Shown: positions 24,695-33,613, numbered from the stretch's first letter. The stretch is DNA of 64,000 bases from Sporosarcina sp. JAI121 (GCF_013408665.1 NZ_JACCCL010000001.1:1-64000), one strand, 5' to 3'. Program-made: numbers and translations. The notes: a model not told the origin generated them from the letters alone.

Positions 24695-25408
24695 TTGTTT
24701 CCACAGAAGAAAAAGACCTATGAACTAATTGTTGAAAAAATAGAAGAACTCTTTTTAAATGGAGGACTAAAACCAGGTGATAAACTGCCGCCTGAAAGAG
24801 AACTGGCAAGTCAATTTGGGGTGAGCAGAACTTCTGTGAGGGAGGCTCTCCAAGCATTGGAAATTAGCGGTTCTATTGAAATCAGACAAGGTGGGGGGAG
24901 TTTCATTAAAACGCCTGAAGTTCGAATGGTAAGCGATGTACTCTCCACTAGGATTATTGAAGCCGAGAACGATTTGGTTTATGAAATGTTGGAAGTACGC
25001 CGTGCATTAGAAGTCGAGTCCGTCTCACTCGCCGCACAACGTGCAACTTCTGCAGACTTGGAGAAGATTCGCCAATCATTAGAACAGATGGCTGCGTCCG
25101 GAGAAGATGCAGAGGAAGGAGTGCAGGCTGATCTCCATTTCCATCTGCAAATTGTAGAAGCTACGCATAATCAATTACTCATCAATCTGGTCCAAACACT
25201 AACTGAACGAATGGAAGATACAATTCGCGCAACACGGAAACACCGGTTTTTAGAAGGAAATCGCTATAAGGATACATTTGAGGAACATAAGGATATTTAC
25301 GTGGCTATCGCATCAGGTAATGCCCAGGAAGCGAAGAAACTGATGGAAGAGCATATTTCGCGTATCCGTAGAGAGTTGAGCACACATTTTTCACCGACAT
25401 TAAGATGA
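24695..25408 (+). CDS. GntR-family regulator, FadR/FCD subfamily
   Basis: 237 residues. The N-terminal winged helix carries GDKLPPERELASQFGVSRTSVREALQALE (split here: PPERELA, SRTSVREAL) and an FCD ligand domain follows with the metal-type residues EVRRALE, DLHFHLQIVEATHN and EHKDIYVAI...EEHI. The TTG start has GGGGTG 6 nt upstream. It is divergent from the oxidase gene and a matching operator lies between them, so it most likely represses or senses the hydroxyacid for that operon. Confidence 0.88.
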   Translation: MFPQKKKTYELIVEKIEELFLNGGLKPGDKLPPERELASQFGVSRTSVREALQALEISGSIEIRQGGGSFIKTPEVRMVSDVLSTRIIEAENDLVYEMLEVRRALEVESVSLAAQRATSADLEKIRQSLEQMAASGEDAEEGVQADLHFHLQIVEATHNQLLINLVQTLTERMEDTIRATRKHRFLEGNRYKDTFEEHKDIYVAIASGNAQEAKKLMEEHISRIRRELSTHFSPTLR

Positions 25409-25436
25409 TGGGGAGGCAAGATATGTGAAAAAATAA

Positions 25437-25610
25437 TTGAACAAGGAAGAGAGAAAAGAAGTTTATGGGGCTAAAAGATCTGGTTTAATTTGCATAGATA
25501 CGTTCAGCTTTCAAGCGCCGGAGTTTTATCAAAAGAATCGTTATGAAGTTTTCGGTGTAATGAAAGATTATCCAAAGGGGTGTAACCAATGTTTTTTGCA
25601 GAATAGATAG
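25437..25610 (+). pseudogene. C-terminal relic of a GNAT acetyltransferase
   Basis: 58 codons reading ICIDTFSFQAPEFYQKNRYE and FGVMKDYPKGCNQCFLQ, the standard C-terminal half of small GNAT enzymes (DTFSFQAP.FY...GYEVFG). The acetyl-CoA-binding part is gone. Just upstream a good GGGGAGG precedes ATG-TGA at 25422, probably the old start now closed by a deletion. Confidence 0.75.
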
Positions 25611-25628
25611 ATTTTAGAGTAAAGAAAA

Positions 25629-25653
25629 GATACGGCTAATGAATAGCCGTATC
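25629..25653 (-). terminator. terminator of the small membrane-protein gene
   Basis: GATACGGCTA pairs with TAGCCGTATC; TTTTCTTT follows on the minus strand. Confidence 0.8.
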
Positions 25654-25682
25654 CAACAATGTTGACGATCGTATTATTACCG

Positions 25683-26042
25683 CTACCTGGTTTTCGGAAA
25701 GCGTATTTCCTTTAATTGAAAAGAAAATATCCAGGTTATTATTTTATCGTAGTTATCTTTCCATCGTTTTTTCATTATGAATGTCAAGAACAACAGGGAT
25801 AGCAAAAGTAGAAAAGAGATTATGGTTGTTAACCGGAAAAAAAGAGTTTCTTGAAACCCGCCATAACCGACGCAAATAGCGACGCCACTTACAAATATTA
25901 TAGCCAGCACAGGTAACAATTGAAAAAATATGTCGTAATTTCTATTCTTGATAACTCGCATTATATGTGGAGAAATCAAAGCAATTAGTAGGATATAAGA
26001 TAGTATAACAAGTGTGTCGATTATAACTAAGAATAAATCCAT
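25683..26042 (-). CDS. small membrane protein, unknown
   Basis: 119 residues with three hydrophobic segments (about 5-27, 41-62, 68-90) and a basic C-terminal tail. No motif or family is recognised. GGGAGG lies about 12 nt before the ATG. It lies after the ECF sigma/anti-sigma pair on the same strand but a terminator at 26173 separates them. Confidence 0.65.
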   Translation of the reverse strand: MDLFLVIIDTLVILSYILLIALISPHIMRVIKNRNYDIFFQLLPVLAIIFVSGVAICVGYGGFQETLFFRLTTIISFLLLLSLLFLTFIMKKRWKDNYDKIITWIFSFQLKEIRFPKTR

Positions 26043-26172
26043 CTCTTTCCAAAACCTCCCTTTTTAAATTCCCTGACAGAATGACTCTCTCGGAAAAAGC
26101 TATATACATAATCTATACCCTTCCATTTCCACAGTTATGCCTAGAAACATATAAATTCCTCACTCAGAACAT

Positions 26173-26205
26173 AAAAAAAAGAGGATGACTGTAATGCCAA
26201 CCTCT
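26173..26205 (-). terminator. probable terminator of the sigma/anti-sigma operon
   Basis: AGAGG and CCTCT form a short stem with a long loop, followed on the minus strand by eight T. Confidence 0.6.
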
Positions 26206-26218
26206 ATTACTAATAGTG

Positions 26219-26971
26219 TTACTCTATTATTTCAAAGCTCTCCAACATATGGTGGAACCTGGCGCCGTGACCTTCCGCTGCCTCCAGGAAATAGTTTTCC
26301 GTAATGACGAAGCTTCCTTCTTTGCCGTTGCTGATGATATAAGCGGTGACGACTTTACTGTCCCACTTGCTTCCAGTCGTGCCATGCAGCCAGTAGCCTT
26401 CGACCGGTTCTGTCACTGTTTCAACCGTCCGTAATTCAGGAAAGTCTTTCTTCAATTCTGCTTCGATTTTTCCAACAAGATCTTCCGGTTTTTCGTTAGC
26501 CACTTGTTTAATTTCCATTGTTACTTCTGGATATTTTTCAGGTAATGGATCAATCGTCGTAATAACGTCTGTCTCTTTTCCATTGATCATTTTGTAACGT
26601 GTTTCATCGACATAAATGATGTACTCGGAGTTGGTTCCTTCATTTAAGTTAACTTTAGTAGCTTCATCTTGGCCTTCGATGCTTTGATTAATTTCTTTTT
26701 CAGGGACGAACATATCTTTAATACCTTTAATGAACGCCATTCCCGTATCTGTTTGTAGGCTGAATGCGATGGCGAGGGCAGCGGCAGTTGTAATGATAAT
26801 TGGAATTACACGGTTTTTCTTCTTCATTGTCTTCATTTCTCCTTTGTTTGCTTGCTCATCACTGAATAATTCTTTTTCTAAGCTACTCCATATTTCATCT
26901 TTGAGACCAATCGTTTCTAGTTCAGTCCGTTTTTTGAGCTCTTTATCTACTCTTTTGTCGAATTGACTCAT
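26219..26971 (-). CDS. membrane-anchored anti-sigma factor-like protein
   Basis: 250 residues: a cytosolic N-terminal part (about 1-52, charged), one membrane helix (about 54-72, VIPIIITTAAALAIAFSL) and an extracytoplasmic domain that resembles DUF4367-like sensor domains (KYPEVTMEIKQVANEKP, YWLHGTTGSKWDSKV). It overlaps the ECF sigma gene by 4 nt, the usual arrangement for a cognate anti-sigma factor that holds the sigma factor at the membrane. The signal is unknown. A short internal start behind GAGAAATGAAGAC cannot be excluded. Confidence 0.8.
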   Translation of the reverse strand: MSQFDKRVDKELKKRTELETIGLKDEIWSSLEKELFSDEQANKGEMKTMKKKNRVIPIIITTAAALAIAFSLQTDTGMAFIKGIKDMFVPEKEINQSIEGQDEATKVNLNEGTNSEYIIYVDETRYKMINGKETDVITTIDPLPEKYPEVTMEIKQVANEKPEDLVGKIEAELKKDFPELRTVETVTEPVEGYWLHGTTGSKWDSKVVTAYIISNGKEGSFVITENYFLEAAEGHGARFHHMLESFEIIE

Positions 26972-27504
26972 TGAAAATCATCCTCCTTAATCATCGGGAC
27001 AAGCTGTTCTTTCAGTCGTTTCCTTCCTTTAAACAACCGTGATTTCACTGTGTTGACATTCAATCCCAGAATATCCGCAATCTCATTTTCTGTGAAGCCT
27101 TTCACATATTTTAAAATGAGCGGTATCCGGTGCATGTCATCGAGCGATTGAATCGTATTGTATAAATCAGACAGATGATCGAAAGACTCTTCGGCAAGGG
27201 ACGGATCGTTTTCCAAGTCGGGATGTTCAAACTTTGAAAGTGACGATTCTTTCTTCAAGAACCTAAGGCATTCATTCGTCAAGATTCGATAAAACCACGG
27301 ATCAAAAGGTAACTTGGGGTTGTAGCTACCAATTTGTCGATACACGCGGATGAATGTCTCTTGCACGGCATCTTTCGCCATTTCACGGTTGCGCGTAATT
27401 GCGGAAGCGGTTCGGATTGCATAATCCGCGTATGCTTCGTAAAAGATACGGAAAGATTCTTTGTCGCCATCTTGTATGTTTCGTATCATTTCTTCGTTTT
27501 TCAC
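26968..27504 (-). CDS. ECF-type RNA polymerase sigma factor
   Basis: 178 residues. Region 2 covers FRIFYEAYADYAIRTAS to DAVQETFIRVYRQI and DPWFYRILTNECLRFLKK; region 4 has ENEIADILGLNVNTVKSRLF and KGRKRLKEQL with its helix-turn-helix. GTG is the start, with AAGGAG 10 nt upstream. It is the first gene of a two-gene operon with its anti-sigma factor. I could not see a clear ECF promoter in front of it, so self-activation is unproven. Confidence 0.92.
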   Translation of the reverse strand: MKNEEMIRNIQDGDKESFRIFYEAYADYAIRTASAITRNREMAKDAVQETFIRVYRQIGSYNPKLPFDPWFYRILTNECLRFLKKESSLSKFEHPDLENDPSLAEESFDHLSDLYNTIQSLDDMHRIPLILKYVKGFTENEIADILGLNVNTVKSRLFKGRKRLKEQLVPMIKEDDFQ

Positions 27505-27691
27505 TTCGGTTTCACTCCTTCGGAAACAACAGTATTTTGTTACTCATACTATACTTACCCTTGGAAACATGAAAAAGTTTTCGTGCATGCAATATTATTT
27601 TCAAAGCTGGGTCGAATGATATATGTGAATGAAGGGTATCGTGTAAGATACACGCTAAAGCATACAATTGTAAAATAGAGGAGAGAGATTG

Positions 27692-28237
27692 ATGAAAGTT
27701 GTGGCGATTGTCGGAAGTTTGCGGAAAGATTCATTCAACATGCAGCTAGTGAAAACGATTGAAATGAGATATAGTCACTTTTTTGAAGTGGAGATTGCTG
27801 ATATCGGAAATCTTCCATTCTTTAATGAAGATGAGGAAAAAGCACCTCCGGAAGTAGTACGGAAATACAAGAAAATGATAGCTGAAGCAGATGCTGTACT
27901 CATCAGCACACCCGAATTCAACTGGTCCATCTCCGGCGTTTTGAAAAGTGCATTGGAATGGCTGTCAAGGGTCGACAAAGTGATAGCAGGGAAGCCGGTC
28001 TTGCCAATGGGCGTTTCGCAAGGAGCACTCGGAACGGTGAGGGCACAGTTGCACTTACGGCAAATTTTATCGAGTATCCAAGCAATAACTATGCCCCCAG
28101 CGGGAAATGAAATCTTCATCGGCTCCGCCGGTCAAAAGTTCCAAGATGGTCAATTGATAGATGAAGCGACGCTCAAGTTTTTGGATCTAGTCGTCGATAA
28201 GTTTGTTACTTTCGTTAAAGAGCAGGACATGAAATAA
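27692..28237 (+). CDS. NADPH-dependent FMN reductase (azoreductase/ChrR-like)
   Basis: 181 residues of flavodoxin-like fold. The phosphate loop GSLRKDSFNMQLVKT binds FMN, and TPEFNWSISGVLKSALEWLSR (given as TPEFNWSISG and LKSALEWLSR) is the family signature. It reduces quinones, azo dyes or chromate with NADPH. GAGGAGAG precedes ATG 27692. It is followed by a shared terminator. Confidence 0.9.
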   Translation: MKVVAIVGSLRKDSFNMQLVKTIEMRYSHFFEVEIADIGNLPFFNEDEEKAPPEVVRKYKKMIAEADAVLISTPEFNWSISGVLKSALEWLSRVDKVIAGKPVLPMGVSQGALGTVRAQLHLRQILSSIQAITMPPAGNEIFIGSAGQKFQDGQLIDEATLKFLDLVVDKFVTFVKEQDMK

Positions 28238-28239
28238 AA

Positions 28240-28284
28240 AAACCGCCTTTTGGATTTATAATTGAAAAATCGATAGGGCGGTTT
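28240..28284. terminator. bidirectional terminator
   Basis: AAACCGCC pairs with GGCGGTTT at the ends of a 45-nt stretch with an AT-rich centre, between convergent genes. Confidence 0.7.
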
Positions 28285-28293
28285 GTATAGTAG

Positions 28294-28857
28294 TTAAACA
28301 ATTTTGACCATATGATGAAATGGTTCACCAATGATCGTCCATGGCGAGACAATCTCATAACCAAGCCGTTTGTATAGGCGAATGGCTGGTTCTTTTTGTG
28401 TTTCAACGTTTAAAGAAAGCTTTGCGATGTTTTTTTGTTTCGCGATTACTTCAGCATGCTGAAGTAATTGGGTGCCAATTCCTTTACCACGAAACGCGGG
28501 ATCAATACAGACAGTATCGATGTAAAGTTCATCAGCTAACGATTCTGCGTCCACTTCGGAGTTGGCAGCACCTTTTTTAGCGAGCCATTCACTAAGATTC
28601 TGGTCAAGTTCAGTGGCATCTGCACCCGCATACAACACCATAAGTCCAGCCACTTTTTCATCCAGTTCTGCAACGTATGTATGGAGATGGGAATGCCGGT
28701 TATCTTCACGCCTGAACAGTGCACAAAGTTCCTTCTCCACCTTTACCCATTCCGTTTCGCCTGTCATTCTTTTAGCGATATCGCCGATAGCGTCAATTAT
28801 GAGTGGTGCTGCCTGTGTGGCATCAGCCGGTTGTGCTTGACGAATCGTTATCTCCAT
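28294..28857 (-). CDS. GNAT family N-acetyltransferase
   Basis: 187 residues. The acetyl-CoA-binding motif A reads VDPAFRGKGIGTQLL-like (IDPAFRGKGIGTQLLQHAE split: PAFRGKGIGTQLL), then SLNVETQKEPAIRLYKRLGYE (SLNVETQ, AIRLYKRLGYE). It transfers an acetyl group to an amine on an unknown acceptor. AGGAGG precedes the ATG. Confidence 0.88.
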   Translation of the reverse strand: MEITIRQAQPADATQAAPLIIDAIGDIAKRMTGETEWVKVEKELCALFRREDNRHSHLHTYVAELDEKVAGLMVLYAGADATELDQNLSEWLAKKGAANSEVDAESLADELYIDTVCIDPAFRGKGIGTQLLQHAEVIAKQKNIAKLSLNVETQKEPAIRLYKRLGYEIVSPWTIIGEPFHHMVKIV

Positions 28858-28914
28858 TGGAAAAACCTCCTTCTATATCTCATTATTATATCAAATGTTG
28901 CTTCCTAATTAACA

Positions 28915-28946
28915 AAACCGCCCGTTGCAATTGCAGTAGGCGGTTT
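28915..28946 (-). terminator. terminator of the EamA transporter gene
   Basis: AAACCGCC and GGCGGTTT form the stem just past the EamA stop; on the minus strand the second arm ends in TTT. Confidence 0.75.
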
Positions 28947-28949
28947 ATC

Positions 28950-29837
28950 TTATCTGGAATATTTTAATCTACGCTGCGCAATAGTCGGTAAGGTCATACC
29001 GATTACGATGACAACGATACCAATTACTTGCAAAATAGTGAGCGCTTCACTCAATAAAATAACAGATGCAGTGACAGCGACCGGCAGTTCCGCCGCACTT
29101 AAAATTGATGTCATCGCTGTTCCTACTTTCGGGACAGCGATTGAAAATAGATAAATCGGAATGACAATCCCGAACAATCCAAGAATCAAGCCGTATATCC
29201 ACAAACCGCCGCTGAACAATGTCCCGTTCCAGACAATTTCTGGCGTTTGGAAAAAGAAGATGGCAATTGCTGCGAAAAACGATGTGAAGAGCAGACGTGT
29301 TTCTGTATCCATTCCTTCAACTTGTCTTGAATTAATCATAACGAATGATGCAAAGCTGACAGCTGATGCCATGCCCCATGCCCAACCCTGCCAAGGAATA
29401 CCGCTGATATCTGCATCTATAATCCCCGCTGCAAGTATAGTACCTCCGAATAGAAAGAGAAGTGAAATGACTTCAATTCGTTTAGGCAGTCGCTTTTTGG
29501 CGATACAATCGAACAACATCCCCACCCAAGTGAATTGAAATAGCATGACAACGGCTAGGGAAGCGGGCATGTATTCAATTGCCTGTCCATACACGGTGCC
29601 TGTCGTTGCCGTAAATAAACCTGCAAGAAGAAGCGTAAAGCCACCACCGAATTTCGGAACTTTACGTCGTACGAAGGAGAAAATGACCAAAGCTATAAAA
29701 AATCCGACGAAGTATTGGCTTGTCACTGCTTCCGCAGCAGTGAAGCCGTCTTGAATCGCCAGTTTAATGATTGTTGAAAGAATTCCGTAACAGCTCGCCG
29801 CAAAGACGATAAGCAACGGATATATCCATTGTTTCAT
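28950..29837 (-). CDS. EamA/DMT family transporter
   Basis: 295 residues with ten helices in two EamA repeats; AASCYGILSTIIKLAIQDG begins the first, and the second ends SVILLSEALTILQVIGIVVI. Family members export amino acids or other metabolites. AGGAGG precedes the ATG. Substrate unknown; single gene. Confidence 0.87.
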   Translation of the reverse strand: MKQWIYPLLIVFAASCYGILSTIIKLAIQDGFTAAEAVTSQYFVGFFIALVIFSFVRRKVPKFGGGFTLLLAGLFTATTGTVYGQAIEYMPASLAVVMLFQFTWVGMLFDCIAKKRLPKRIEVISLLFLFGGTILAAGIIDADISGIPWQGWAWGMASAVSFASFVMINSRQVEGMDTETRLLFTSFFAAIAIFFFQTPEIVWNGTLFSGGLWIYGLILGLFGIVIPIYLFSIAVPKVGTAMTSILSAAELPVAVTASVILLSEALTILQVIGIVVIVIGMTLPTIAQRRLKYSR

Positions 29838-30042
29838 AAAATAAATCCTCCTATTCCATTAGAACAGTATATCATGATAAGGGAAAGGTTGACAGGTCAG
29901 AAGTCTGACGACTAGGAAGGGTGCAATTACGAGGTTGTTAATATTTGTCCCTACATTGTAGTTATCTATATATACCTTCGCTATTTCTGTAAATCGTGTT
30001 CCATGATAAGATAGAAAAAATGAAGTTTCGGGGAGTTTACCA

Positions 30043-30981
30043 ATGATTGATTCAAAGAAAAAGCATGTCCTTATTTACGGCGATGCATTCGTCGATTATA
30101 TTGCGGAAGACCAGTCCAATACGGCATATACAACGTTTCTTGGCGGGGCAACGGTCAATGTGGCAGCGGGCATTTCCAGGCTTGGCGCACCGTCCGCATT
30201 CATTACTGTGACGGGAAATGACGCGACTTCCGAATTCGTTCGAGATGAATTGCGAAAAGAAGGCGTGGATTTGAAGTTCGCAAAATTGGAGAATGGTAAA
30301 CGGGTGAGCGGAGTTTACATTCATTTGACGGAAGATAACGACCGTATTTTCCAGACTTATATCGATGAGACACCTGATATCCAGGTGGAAGCTTCCGATT
30401 TGTCTGTGGAGGCGTTCCAGCATGCGTCCGTATTACATATTTGCTCGGGTACAATGTTCCATCCGACTGCTTTGAAAACGACACGGGAAGCGGTGCGTCT
30501 TGCCACGGTTTCGGGAGCACTTCTATCGATTGATGCAAATATCCGGCCGCTCCGGTGGGATAGTGAAGAACTTTGCCGTAAGACGATCATGTCATTCGTT
30601 GAAGAAGCCGATCTGTTAAAATTGACAGAAGAGGAGTTTTTCTTCCTGACAGAGACAGATACGCTTGAAGACGGAATCGCCAAGTTGACGCCCTATCGAA
30701 TTCCCGTCGTACTGGTGACTGCTGGCGAACTTGGCACATTTGCAGTTATAGAAGGTAACACTACACATGTAGGTGTTGAACCCGTTGTGCCTGTCGATAC
30801 AACGGGAGCTGGCGATGCGTTCATCGCAGGGATTCTACGCCAGATCCATTTAAAAGGACAGCCGGAAACGCGTAATGAATGGATTGACTATATCTCCTTT
30901 GGCAATAAACTTGGCGCACTTTGTGCGACCAAACCGGGTGCGCTGTCAGCCATGCCCCGGCTTGAAGAAATAGAAGAATGA
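30043..30981 (+). CDS. PfkB-family carbohydrate kinase (fructokinase/ribokinase type)
   Basis: 312 residues. The first PfkB region is FLGGATVNVAAGISRLG and the second, with the catalytic Asp, is VDTTGAGDAFIAGIL. It phosphorylates a sugar, fructose being the most common substrate of such stand-alone enzymes. GGGGAG precedes the ATG. It is monocistronic with a strong terminator, and no sugar transporter adjoins. Confidence 0.88.
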   Translation: MIDSKKKHVLIYGDAFVDYIAEDQSNTAYTTFLGGATVNVAAGISRLGAPSAFITVTGNDATSEFVRDELRKEGVDLKFAKLENGKRVSGVYIHLTEDNDRIFQTYIDETPDIQVEASDLSVEAFQHASVLHICSGTMFHPTALKTTREAVRLATVSGALLSIDANIRPLRWDSEELCRKTIMSFVEEADLLKLTEEEFFFLTETDTLEDGIAKLTPYRIPVVLVTAGELGTFAVIEGNTTHVGVEPVVPVDTTGAGDAFIAGILRQIHLKGQPETRNEWIDYISFGNKLGALCATKPGALSAMPRLEEIEE

Positions 30982-30983
30982 TA

Positions 30984-31015
30984 AAATCCTCCCTTTTTTA
31001 CTGGGAGGATTTTTT
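30984..31015 (+). terminator. terminator of the PfkB kinase gene
   Basis: AAATCCTCCC pairs with GGGAGGATTT, followed by a T run. Confidence 0.9.
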
Positions 31016-31156
31016 GTTGTGAGAAATAAATATGACTTTGACAGCTTTTCATGAATTGTAAATAGCTAAACACTTTTGTCATATTACACTCTCTTGTTAT
31101 ATACAATATAGAACAGTGTTGTTATACTGGATTTACTAGTAAAGAGGAGAAAGGTT

Positions 31157-31366
31157 GTGAAGTTTATGGCTGAACTCGCGAATATTCCATGGAATCTCAT
31201 TTTGCCGATCATTGTCTTACAACTAATTCTGATGACTATCGCACTTATCGATGTCATCCGCCATCAGCGTACGAATGGTCCATTTATCATGTGGATTTTC
31301 ATCATCGTCTTTGTGAATTTGATCGGTCCCATTCTATACTTCGTTTTTGGGAGGCGGCAAGTATGA
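31157..31366 (+). CDS. yxlE: PLDc_N small membrane protein (YxlE-like)
   Basis: 69 residues, two helices, with the PLDc_N pattern ending FVNLIGPILYFVFGRRQ. B. subtilis YxlE has the same build and precedes yxlF and yxlG, as here; there they follow sigY and help restrain it. GAGGAG lies 7 nt before the GTG. The stop overlaps the ATPase start, so the three genes are coupled. No sigY-like gene is next to them here. Confidence 0.82.
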   Translation: MKFMAELANIPWNLILPIIVLQLILMTIALIDVIRHQRTNGPFIMWIFIIVFVNLIGPILYFVFGRRQV

Positions 31367-32262
31367 CAACATTGCTTCAAGCGAGTGATCTGACAAGGAA
31401 ATATGGGGATAGCATAGCAGTAGACGCTGTTTCTTTCGAACTTGAGGAACATACAGCGACTGCTTTGATAGGACCGAATGGGGCCGGGAAAACGACGACA
31501 CTTTCTATGTTGGCGGGTTTGGTTTCACCGTCGCAAGGAGCGATTCGGTTTTCGGATAATGAAAAAAAGGATATCCGGTCAATTATCGGATTTCTCCCAC
31601 AGTATCCAAAATTCTTCCCTTGGCTATCCGCACTAGAATTTACAGAAATGGCTGCTCGGCTAAGCGGGGTAGATACAAGACAAGCGATAAGGGATGCGAA
31701 AAATACATTGGAATTTGTCGGTCTAGGCGATGCGATGAACAAGAAGACCGGCACATTCTCTGGCGGGATGAAACAGCGTCTGGGCCTAGCGCAAGCAATT
31801 GTCCATAAACCGAAACTACTCTTGCTTGACGAGCCCGTTTCTGCACTTGATCCTGTTGGGCGCCGGCAAGTGATGGATCTTTTGAAAGAGCTCCAGCAGG
31901 AAACGACAATTTTATATTCGACTCATATTTTAAATGATGCGGAAGAAATGACGGATCAGCTACTGTTCTTGCGACAAGGTAAACTTGTGGAACAAGGATC
32001 GCTTAATGAAGTACGTGCACGCTATGCTGAACCGCGGATCATCATTGAATTTGAATCGTTGCAAGAGTTACAGCGATTCACGAAAGCAACTGAGTGGAAA
32101 GTGACATCAAAAGGGTTGATTGCGTCAATTGACGTTCAAACAGAAGGGGTTGATATATCTTCAATCCTGTCCGTGTTGTGCACGGGGCTATTTATGGTTC
32201 GTAAAGTTGAGCGCCAGACAGCGAGCCTTGAAGAAATCTTCATGAAAGTGGCGGTGATCTGA
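31363..32262 (+). CDS. yxlF: ABC transporter ATP-binding protein (YxlF-like)
   Basis: 299 residues. Walker A GPNGAGKTT, signature FSGGMKQRLGLAQA, Walker B KLLLLDEPVSALDP and a C-terminal extension (about 215-299) typical of ABC-2 exporters. The ATG at 31363 has GGAGG 8 nt upstream and overlaps the YxlE-like stop; upstream in-frame sequence belongs to that gene. It powers the permease encoded next. Confidence 0.9.
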   Translation: MTTLLQASDLTRKYGDSIAVDAVSFELEEHTATALIGPNGAGKTTTLSMLAGLVSPSQGAIRFSDNEKKDIRSIIGFLPQYPKFFPWLSALEFTEMAARLSGVDTRQAIRDAKNTLEFVGLGDAMNKKTGTFSGGMKQRLGLAQAIVHKPKLLLLDEPVSALDPVGRRQVMDLLKELQQETTILYSTHILNDAEEMTDQLLFLRQGKLVEQGSLNEVRARYAEPRIIIEFESLQELQRFTKATEWKVTSKGLIASIDVQTEGVDISSILSVLCTGLFMVRKVERQTASLEEIFMKVAVI

Positions 32263-33044
32263 TGAAAGGATTAAGTGTATTGTTACAAAAGGAATGGCGT
32301 GAACATATAAGGAATTACAAAGTTCTATGGATTCCTATTGTCTTTATTGTGTTTGGGATACTTGAGCCTGTCACCAATCACTTCTTGCCTGAAATTATGA
32401 AAAGCGTTGGCAATCTCCCTGAAGGGGCTGATTTTACTTGGCCGGAGTTTAAAGGAGAGGAAATCTTTGTTTCATTACTCGGGCAATATCAGCTTATTGG
32501 CGTACTCGTTATTATTCTAGCATTCATGGGTACGATTTCTGGAGAGCGGAAAAATGGGACGGCGACACTTCTTTATGTTCGGCCGGTATCATTCCGTTAT
32601 TATTTTTTAAGTAAGTGGATTGTTGTAAATGGAATTGTGCTTGGGAGTGTCTGGCTCGGCTTTATGGCTGCATGGTACTACATTGATGCTCTCTATAATC
32701 ATGTAAACGCATTACCGGTACTCGGGTTTATTGCAACATATAGTATATGGCTTATCTTTGTTGTCACAGTTGTCTTGGCGTTAAGCGCTTGGCTTCCGAC
32801 AGGCGGTGCCGCGGGTTTGGCGATTCTTGTTACATTGGTCTATCAGGTCATCGATTCGTTAATAGGTGCCTATTGGTCGGTATCCCCGTGGAAATTGTCG
32901 ATGTATGCATCATATTGGTTCAATCCGGATTCCGAACTGTCGGATTTGTGGATGAGTTTATGTCTTACGGTTATACTCATCGCAATACTAGTGTTGTTTG
33001 GCATCTTTATGTCGAGAAGGAATGCCGCCAAAACAACGGTGTGA
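32262..33044 (+). CDS. yxlG: ABC-2 type permease (YxlG-like)
   Basis: 260 residues with six helices; GTISGERKNGTATLLYVRPV is the ABC-2/NosY-type cytosolic loop. Its start overlaps the ATPase stop by one base. With YxlE and YxlF it should form an exporter; cargo unknown. Confidence 0.88.
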   Translation: MKGLSVLLQKEWREHIRNYKVLWIPIVFIVFGILEPVTNHFLPEIMKSVGNLPEGADFTWPEFKGEEIFVSLLGQYQLIGVLVIILAFMGTISGERKNGTATLLYVRPVSFRYYFLSKWIVVNGIVLGSVWLGFMAAWYYIDALYNHVNALPVLGFIATYSIWLIFVVTVVLALSAWLPTGGAAGLAILVTLVYQVIDSLIGAYWSVSPWKLSMYASYWFNPDSELSDLWMSLCLTVILIAILVLFGIFMSRRNAAKTTV

Positions 33045-33210
33045 ATAAGTTCAATTAAAATACTATCTATTAAAGTGATTACTTTTTGAGCTTATCGGCT
33101 AAGAATATTATGTTTTGTATTTCAGATAACTTGACAGATATAAGCATTTCCCGGGAAATGACGACACTTATCGACATTCATTCTGATAAAAAATGCACGT
33201 AGATTTCAAA

Positions 33211-33253
33211 AAAGCTGTGCTCCATTCAAGTTATGTGAATGGAGCACAGCTTT
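33211..33253. terminator. bidirectional terminator
   Basis: AAAGCTGTGCTCCATTCA pairs with TGAATGGAGCACAGCTTT around a 7-nt loop, T/A runs on both sides. It ends the YxlEFG-like operon and the small minus-strand gene. The 33045-33210 gap has no other feature. Confidence 0.88.
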
Positions 33254-33502
33254 TTAGTATTTCTTAACCCCGGACCCGGGGAATTTCTCAACACTGGATG
33301 AATTACTTTTCGAATCACGAGCATGTTTTTGCTCTTCTAATTCCATTCGTGCATCCTCAAGAGGTATCGAATCTACAGTTTTCATATCTTCATGCATATC
33401 GTAAATACTTTCCTTATCAGTTCGGAGGTTTTCGGGATTATCCATATATGGCCCCTCAGCATCTTTTCGGTCACGTTCAGTAAATACTTTCTTGTTAGTC
33501 AC
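33254..33502 (-). CDS. small hydrophilic protein, unknown
   Basis: 82 residues, highly charged, no helix of membrane type, ending SVEKFPGSGVKKY. No family recognised. The start is GTG with GGGAG about 10 nt upstream. It lies beside stress-protein genes and could belong to the same response. Confidence 0.65.
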   Translation of the reverse strand: MTNKKVFTERDRKDAEGPYMDNPENLRTDKESIYDMHEDMKTVDSIPLEDARMELEEQKHARDSKSNSSSVEKFPGSGVKKY

Positions 33503-33588
33503 TATAAACAGACTCCCTTCATTTTCGATTTTGCCGTGTCCTTCTATTATTCACTCTTTTATAGAAACTAAACATTATAAGTCGATGA

Positions 33589-33613
33589 GTTTCTTAAGGG
33601 GACAGGTGGGTAC
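33589..33613 (+). promoter_or_regulatory. candidate SigB promoter of the YflT-like gene
   Basis: GTTTCT, 13 nt, GGGTAC, against the SigB consensus GTTTAA, 12-15 nt, GGGTAT. It lies about 45 nt before the ATG. Confidence 0.65.

Noticed and set aside
27505-27600. Self-recognised ECF promoter before the sigma gene
   Set aside because: GTTTCC motifs occur, but no pair of -35 and -10 elements fits a known ECF pattern with confidence.
31189-31362. N-terminal extension of the YxlF-like ATPase
   Set aside because: Overlaps the YxlE-like gene; the ATG at 31363 has a ribosome site and begins the ABC domain.
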